Translations under genes and position numbers: made by a program | The notes under the pieces: model-generated | What the model was told of the DNA's origin: nothing | The model's input: only the letters and a program-made list of their open reading frames with translations | Databases searched by the model: none | In this document: positions 59,879-64,000 of the stretch, one piece after another | Position numbering within the stretch: the first letter of the stretch is position 1 | How the letters are laid out: each line of letters opens with the position of its first letter | Assembly (NCBI RefSeq): GCF_016595675.1 | Contig: NZ_JAENJH010000001.1 | Span: 310,001 to 374,000, forward strand | Length of the DNA stretch: 64,000 bases | Direction of reading: 5' to 3' | Origin: Prauserella cavernicola | GTDB lineage: Bacteria; Actinomycetota; Actinomycetes; Mycobacteriales; Pseudonocardiaceae

Positions 59879-59892
59879 CGAACATATGTTCG
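59879..59892. promoter_or_regulatory. LexA (SOS) box overlapping the dinB start
   Basis: CGAACATATGTTCG, a perfect 14-bp palindrome matching the actinobacterial SOS box C-G-A-A-C-N4-G-T-T-C-G. The ATG at 59886 lies inside it, so bound LexA would cover the start of the gene, and the mRNA would have to begin at or near the start codon. Confidence 0.88.
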
Positions 59893-61082
59893 TGTCGAAC
59901 GAGGGCCCCATCCTGCACGCCGATCTGGACGCGTTCTACGCGTCGGTCGAGCAGCGCGACGACCCGCGCCTGCGCGGCAGGCCGGTGATCGTGGGCGGCG
60001 GCGTGGTCCTCGCCGCCAGTTACGAGGCCAAGGCGTGCGGGGTGCGCACCGCGATGGGCGGGGGACTCGCGCGCAGGCTGTGCCCGCAGGCGATCGTCGT
60101 GCCGCCGCGCATGGCGGCCTACTCCGCGGCGAGCAAGGCGGTCTTCGAGGTGTTCGGTCAGACGACACCGCTCGTGGAGGGCCTCTCGATCGACGAGGCG
60201 TTCCTCGACGTCGGCGGCCTGCGCCGCATCGCCGGCACGCCCACCGAGATCGCGCGGACCCTGCGGGCCGATGTCGCCGAGCAGGTCAGGCTGCCCATCA
60301 CGGTGGGGGTGGCCAGGACCAAGTTCCTCGCCAAGGTCGCCAGCGGTGTCGCCAAGCCCGATGGCCTGCTCGTGGTGCCGCACGACGGCGAACTCGACTT
60401 CCTGCACCCGCTGCCCGTTGAACGGCTCTGGGGCGTCGGGCGGGTCACGGCCGAGAAGCTGCGAACGCGTGGAATCACCACGGTCGGCCAGGTCGCCCGG
60501 CTCGACGAGACCTCGCTGGTGGCGATGCTGGGCAAGGCGTCGGGGCGGCATCTGCACGCGCTGGCCCACAACCGCGACCCCCGGCCGGTGCAGGTGGGCC
60601 GACGCCGCCGGTCGATGGGCGCGCAGCGCGCGCTCGGGCGCAGGCAACGCTCGCCGGGGGAGCTCGACGCGATGGTGGCCGGGCTTGCCGACAAGCTCGC
60701 CCGGCGGCTGCGCGCCGCCCACCGGGTGTGCCGCACCGTGGTACTGCGCCTGCGCTTCGGCGACTTCACCCGCGTCACCCGCTCCCACACCATCGCCGAG
60801 GCCACCGACCACACCGAGACCATCCTGGGCACCGCGCGGATCCTGCTGGCCGCGGCGCTGCCGACGATCGAACGCGAGGGCCTGACCCTGATCGGGCTCG
60901 CACTGACCAATCTGGACAACGACGGCGCCGTCCAGCTCGCGCTGCCCTTCGACGAGCGCTCCGGCAGCGCGCTGGACTCCACATTGGACACCGTGCGCGA
61001 CCGGTTCGGCTCGGCCGCGGTCACCAGGGCGACGTTGCTGGGCCGCGACCCCGGCATCTCCGTGCCCTTGCTGCCCGACTAG
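59886..61082 (+). CDS. dinB: DNA polymerase IV (Y-family)
   Basis: 398 residues. Catalytic motifs: LHADLDAFYASVE at the N-terminus, EGLSIDEAFLDVGGL near 100, VGVARTKFLAKVASGVAKPDGL, then the helix-hairpin-helix LWGVGRVTAEKLRTRGITTVGQVA and the little-finger domain. VQLALPF at about 357 is a likely sliding-clamp-binding motif (QL-x-L-F). It performs error-prone synthesis past damaged bases. Start ATG 59886, or GTG 59892; neither has a ribosome-binding site, fitting a leaderless message. An SOS box spans the start, so damage induction is expected. Confidence 0.92.
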   Translation: MFVSNEGPILHADLDAFYASVEQRDDPRLRGRPVIVGGGVVLAASYEAKACGVRTAMGGGLARRLCPQAIVVPPRMAAYSAASKAVFEVFGQTTPLVEGLSIDEAFLDVGGLRRIAGTPTEIARTLRADVAEQVRLPITVGVARTKFLAKVASGVAKPDGLLVVPHDGELDFLHPLPVERLWGVGRVTAEKLRTRGITTVGQVARLDETSLVAMLGKASGRHLHALAHNRDPRPVQVGRRRRSMGAQRALGRRQRSPGELDAMVAGLADKLARRLRAAHRVCRTVVLRLRFGDFTRVTRSHTIAEATDHTETILGTARILLAAALPTIEREGLTLIGLALTNLDNDGAVQLALPFDERSGSALDSTLDTVRDRFGSAAVTRATLLGRDPGISVPLLPD

Positions 61083-61139
61083 CGCCCCGCCATCGACAGT
61101 GATGCGCGGCGAGGCGCCAGGACAGTGGCCGGGTAGTTC

Positions 61140-61889
61140 TCAGGCCGTGGTGCGGCGCATCGCCCGCACTCCGATCCCGAGCCCCACCGCGCCGACCGCG
61201 AACGCCGCCAGCACGCCGTAGCCCACCGTCGCCGAGAACACCTCGCCGTTGAACAGGACCCGCACGGCGTCCACGACATAGGTGAGCGGGTTGAGCTGCG
61301 AGGCGGTGCGCAGCCAGCCCGGCGCGTTGTCGATCGGCAGCAGGATCCCGGCGAGCAGTAATAGCGGGAACAGCAGTGTCTGCTGCACGGCCCAGAACAT
61401 CCACTCCTTGTTACGGGCCGCGAGCGCCAGCGTGTACGACAGCGAGCCCAGCCCGACGGAGAACAGCGCGAGGACCACCAGCGCCAGCAGCGCGCCGCCG
61501 ACGTGGAGCGTGAAGCCGAACGGCAGGGTGATCAGCACGATGACCGCGGCCTGCACCAGCATCGGCACGATCTCCTTGAGCGCCCGGCCCACGATCAGCG
61601 CGGGCCTGCGCAGCGGCGAGACCAGCATCCGCTCGTGCGAGCCGGTCTGGATCTCGAACAGCAGGTTCGCGCCGGTCGCCGACGTGCCGAACAGACACGA
61701 CATCACCACGATGCCCGGCACGAACCACTGCAACGCCGAACCCCCGCCGGTGTCGGGCAGCAGCGGGGCGAACAGCGCGAGGAACAGCAACGGCTGCAGC
61801 ATCGAGAAGATCACGGAGAACGGGTCGCGCAGCACGGGCCGCAGCTCCCGGCTGAACACCGTCGTGGTGTCGCTGACGAAGGTGGTCAT
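61140..61889 (-). CDS. ABC-2 type permease (DrrB-like)
   Basis: 249 residues, six membrane helices. DrrB/NodJ family marks: TTTVFSRELRPVLRDPFSVIFSMLQPLLFLALFAPLLP, VVMSCLFGTSATGANLLFEIQTGSHERMLVSPLRRPALIVGRALKE, and LLLLAGILLPIDNAPGWLRTASQLNPLTYVVDAVR near the end. Exports a hydrophobic compound with the ATPase encoded just upstream; ATG 61889 overlaps its stop (ATGA). Confidence 0.9.
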   Translation of the reverse strand: MTTFVSDTTTVFSRELRPVLRDPFSVIFSMLQPLLFLALFAPLLPDTGGGSALQWFVPGIVVMSCLFGTSATGANLLFEIQTGSHERMLVSPLRRPALIVGRALKEIVPMLVQAAVIVLITLPFGFTLHVGGALLALVVLALFSVGLGSLSYTLALAARNKEWMFWAVQQTLLFPLLLLAGILLPIDNAPGWLRTASQLNPLTYVVDAVRVLFNGEVFSATVGYGVLAAFAVGAVGLGIGVRAMRRTTA

Positions 61890-62884
61890 GCCGCACTCTC
61901 CTCGGCGTCGGCGGTACCGGTGCCCTCTTCGCGCAGGCTCCGGCCGGTGAGGTTCAGGAAGACGTCGTCGAGCGTCGGCCTCGCGACCTCGACGGAGGCA
62001 ACCGGCAGGTGGGCCTCGTCGAAGCTCCGCAGCAGCTTGGGCGCCAGCCGGGCGCCGCCGTCGAGCCGCAGTTCGAGCCGGTTGCCCTCGCGCACGGCCA
62101 CGGCGCCCTCCGCGATGCCGAGCCCGCGGGCCTGCGCGCGCCGCGCCTCGTCGTCGTGGTCGAACTCGAGGACGATCCGGTCGCCCGCGTGCGCGGACTT
62201 GAGCCGCGCCGGGGTGTCGTCGGCGATGATCCGGCCGTGGTCGATCACCACCACCCGCTCCGCCAGCTGGTCGGCCTCCTCCAGGTAGTGGGTGGTGAGC
62301 ACCATCGTGGTGCCGCGCTCGGCCCGCAACCGCCGGATGTGCTCGGCGAGGTTCGCGCGGTTCTGCGGGTCGAGTCCGGTCGAGGGCTCGTCGAGGAACA
62401 ACAGCTCAGGCGCGTGGATCAGGCCCATCGCGATGTCGAGGCGCCTGCGCTGTCCTCCGGACAGCGTCGACACCACCCGGTCGGCGACCGCCTCCAGATC
62501 GAGCGATGCGACGAGCTCGGCGGCCCTGCTGCGCGCCGCGCGCACGCTCATCCCGTACGCGCGGCCCTGGCTGATCAGCTCGTCGCGAGCGCGCTGGCTG
62601 TGTCCCGCGCCGTTGCCCTGCCCGATGTAGCCGATGCGGTTGCGCACCCCGCGCGGATCGCGGATCACGTCGTGGCCCGCGACCTCGGCGGTGCCGGAGG
62701 TCGGCCGCAGCAGGGTGGTGAGCATCCGCAGCGTCGTGGACTTCCCGGCGCCGTTCGGGCCGAGCAGGGCCACGAGCTCGCCCTCGGCGACGGAGAGGTC
62801 GAGCCCCTTCACCGCCTCGACCGTCTGCCGCTTGACGGTGAAATGCCTGGTCAGTCCGCGGGTGCGGATCATGGTTGAGGTCAT
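61886..62884 (-). CDS. ABC transporter ATPase (DrrA-like)
   Basis: 332 residues. Walker A GPNGAGKSTT near 45, DrrA-type YIGQGNGAGHSQRARDELISQGRAYGM, signature TLSGGQRRRLDIAMGLI, Walker B LLFLDEPSTGLDP, switch LTTHYLEEADQLAERVVVIDHGRIIADDTP, and a C-terminal domain ending RPTLDDVFLNLTGRSL, typical of daunorubicin-resistance exporters. ATG 62884; an upstream start at 62905 lacks a site. Divergent from a WYL-domain regulator with 62 bases between starts. Confidence 0.92.
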   Translation of the reverse strand: MTSTMIRTRGLTRHFTVKRQTVEAVKGLDLSVAEGELVALLGPNGAGKSTTLRMLTTLLRPTSGTAEVAGHDVIRDPRGVRNRIGYIGQGNGAGHSQRARDELISQGRAYGMSVRAARSRAAELVASLDLEAVADRVVSTLSGGQRRRLDIAMGLIHAPELLFLDEPSTGLDPQNRANLAEHIRRLRAERGTTMVLTTHYLEEADQLAERVVVIDHGRIIADDTPARLKSAHAGDRIVLEFDHDDEARRAQARGLGIAEGAVAVREGNRLELRLDGGARLAPKLLRSFDEAHLPVASVEVARPTLDDVFLNLTGRSLREEGTGTADAEESAA

Positions 62885-62908
62885 GACACCTAAGCTAGAG
62901 TTCACTCC

Positions 62909-62923
62909 GGTCAGTTCTTGACC
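62909..62923. promoter_or_regulatory. Candidate operator between ABC exporter and WYL regulator
   Basis: GGTCA-GTTCT-TGACC, exact 5-bp arms, centred in the 62-base gap between the two divergent starts. Likely bound by the WYL regulator; short arms keep confidence low. Confidence 0.4.
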
Positions 62924-62946
62924 TCAATGGACACGAGGCTGGAGTC

Positions 62947-63915
62947 ATGGCGAACACGAGCGGACGGATGCTGCGGCTGCTATCGCTGCTGCAGACCCAT
63001 CGGTACTGGCCCGGCAGCGACCTCGCCGAGCGGCTCGAGGTCAGCGAACGCACCCTGCGCCGCGACATCGACCGGCTGCGCGAGCTCGGCTACCCGGTCG
63101 ACGCGAGCCGGGGCGTCGCGGGCGGCTATCAGCTCAGGTCGGGCGCGGCGATGCCACCGTTGCTGGTCGACGACGAGGAGGCCGTGGCCATCGCCGTCGG
63201 CCTGCGCACCGCGGCCGGCGGCGCGATCGACGGCATCGAGGAGGTCTCGGTCCGCGCGCTGAGCAAGGTCATCCAGGTGATGCCCCCCCGGCTGCGGCGG
63301 CGGGTCGACGCGCTGCAGGCGTTCACCGTGCCCGCGACCTTCGCGGGCGGTCCGACCGTCGACGCCACCGCGCTCACCGTCCTCGCGCAGGGCTGCCGCG
63401 ACGACGAGCGCATCCGGTTCGGCTACACGGCGCGCGACGGCGAACAGAGCACGCGGCTGGTGGAGCCGCACCGGCTGGTGTCGCTGGGGCGGCGGTGGTA
63501 CCTCGTGGCGTGGGACGCCGAGAAACACGGCTGGCGCACGTTCCGCGTCGACCGGCTCACCGAGCCGAGGGCCACCGGCGCCCGGTTCCGGCAGCGCGAG
63601 CTGCCCGGCGGTGACGCGGCGGAGTTCGTGCGGCAGCGGCTGAGCGTCGCACCGGCACAATACGAGGTGGTGCTGACCGTGCACGCACCCGCGGAGGTCG
63701 TGGAGCGCGTGGTGGGGCAGTGGGCGACGGTGGACGTTCGCGACGACGGCTCGAGCACGATGACGATGCGCGTCGACAGCTTCGAGTGGCCCGTGCTCGT
63801 GCTGGCCTCGGTGGGCGCGGAGTTCGACGTCGTCGGCCCGCCCGAGCTGCGCGACTACCTGCGCGAGACGGGGGAGCGGCTGCTCAGGGGCGCGGCGGCC
63901 CCGGTCACGTCATGA
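62947..63915 (+). CDS. HTH-WYL transcriptional regulator
   Basis: 322 residues. Residues about 5-60: HTH_11 winged helix (MLRLLSLLQTHRYWPGSDLAERLEVSERTLRRDIDRLRELGYPVDASRGVAGGY). Residues about 135-210: WYL domain, with the motif seen as RRWYLVAWDAEKHGWRTFRVDRL. A C-terminal WCX extension follows (VLTVHAPAEVVERVVGQW). WYL regulators sense nucleic acids or small ligands and often govern DNA-damage or drug-response genes. ATG 62947 with GGAG two bases away, a tight spacing. Probable controller of the divergent DrrAB-type exporter. Confidence 0.9.
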   Translation: MANTSGRMLRLLSLLQTHRYWPGSDLAERLEVSERTLRRDIDRLRELGYPVDASRGVAGGYQLRSGAAMPPLLVDDEEAVAIAVGLRTAAGGAIDGIEEVSVRALSKVIQVMPPRLRRRVDALQAFTVPATFAGGPTVDATALTVLAQGCRDDERIRFGYTARDGEQSTRLVEPHRLVSLGRRWYLVAWDAEKHGWRTFRVDRLTEPRATGARFRQRELPGGDAAEFVRQRLSVAPAQYEVVLTVHAPAEVVERVVGQWATVDVRDDGSSTMTMRVDSFEWPVLVLASVGAEFDVVGPPELRDYLRETGERLLRGAAAPVTS

Positions 63916-64000
63916 GACCCGGCAGGCCCACCGCGGCGCGGCTGCGCCGCCTGCGGAGCCACACCCGGCGCGTCCCGTCGGAGTAGAGGCGGACGTTGGA
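63905..64000 (-). CDS. Possible C-terminus of a minus-strand gene entering from the right edge
   Basis: 31 codons end in TGA at 63905: a stretch with RLYSDGTRRVWLRRRR then AVGLPGLMT, whose beta-hairpin-like pattern (Leu-Tyr-Ser-Asp-Gly-Thr, Val-Trp-Leu) looks coding. It would overlap the convergent WYL stop by 11 bases. The alternative, a 24-codon plus-strand ORF at 63912-63986 sharing ATGA with the WYL stop, is Arg-rich and looks random. Too short to name. Confidence 0.35.
   Translation of the reverse strand, partial: SNVRLYSDGTRRVWLRRRRSRAAVGLPGLMT

Noticed and set aside
63912-63986. 24-codon plus-strand ORF starting in the WYL stop (ATGA)
   Set aside because: Arg-rich and patternless; the minus-strand reading of the same bases looks more like protein.

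Overview
The DNA is very GC-rich with strong third-position G/C bias, many GTG starts, short gaps and overlapping start/stop codons. Gene content points to a high-GC actinobacterium: an F420-type luciferase-like oxidoreductase, a stand-alone LigD polymerase domain, a DUF6292 protein, a mycobacterial-type SOS box and a WYL regulator. DUF6292 makes Pseudonocardiaceae the best guess. This is inferred from gene families, not from a marker gene. I see no rRNA, tRNA, CRISPR array, prophage or insertion sequence, and no gene-free stretch over 300 bases.

Layout. (1) 1-4200: acyl-CoA catabolism (3-hydroxyacyl-CoA dehydrogenase, two-subunit CoA-transferase) divergent from a LysR regulator. (2) 4300-8500: a signalling set of CheB methylesterase, STAS-ATPase fusion, CheR-PAS and STAS, with no CheA, CheW or receptor. 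(3) 8500-13400: sugar porter, Na+/H+ antiporter with a UBP zinc finger, LigD-type polymerase, small membrane protein. (4) 13300-19900: MerR/DUF6292 pair, an F420-type oxidoreductase gene broken by one in-frame TAG, an SDR lacking catalytic residues, an ArsR/SRPBCC pair behind a perfect 20-bp-arm inverted repeat, and a drug exporter with a TetR regulator. (5) 19900-24430: Baeyer-Villiger monooxygenase, then a glutarate module (CaiB-type CoA-transferase, glutaryl-CoA dehydrogenase, GntR/FCD regulator) around a perfect 20-bp palindrome. (6) 24430-34400: DUF1989, BASS transporter, a cNMP-domain histidine kinase translationally coupled to a receiver-flavoprotein fusion, small SRPBCC, crotonase and VOC proteins, an ABC exporter.

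(7) 34350-46980 is the most coherent block: a complete carbon-phosphorus lyase locus on the minus strand, phnD-phnC-phnE(tandem) then phnF-G-H-I-(J-K)-L-M and an inositol-monophosphatase-like gene, followed upstream by phoD. Nearly all neighbours overlap by 1-16 bases. PhnJ (radical-SAM C-P lyase) and PhnK (ABC ATPase) are one 605-residue open frame, and the two PhnE permease domains are also fused. PhnN and PhnP are absent; the phosphatase-like last gene may cover that end of the pathway.

(8) 47000-64000: GNAT; divergent APS kinase and sulfotransferase; an esterase; two coupled CNNM/CBS proteins beside a long nested hairpin; fatty-acid desaturase; TetR and a Tat-signal SDR divergent from each other; BisC-type molybdoenzyme; crotonase; Imm5-like protein; DNA polymerase IV with a LexA box over its start codon; ABC exporter divergent from a WYL regulator. 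A minus-strand gene may enter from the right edge.

Functions come from motifs read by eye. Operators are proposed from symmetry and position only.
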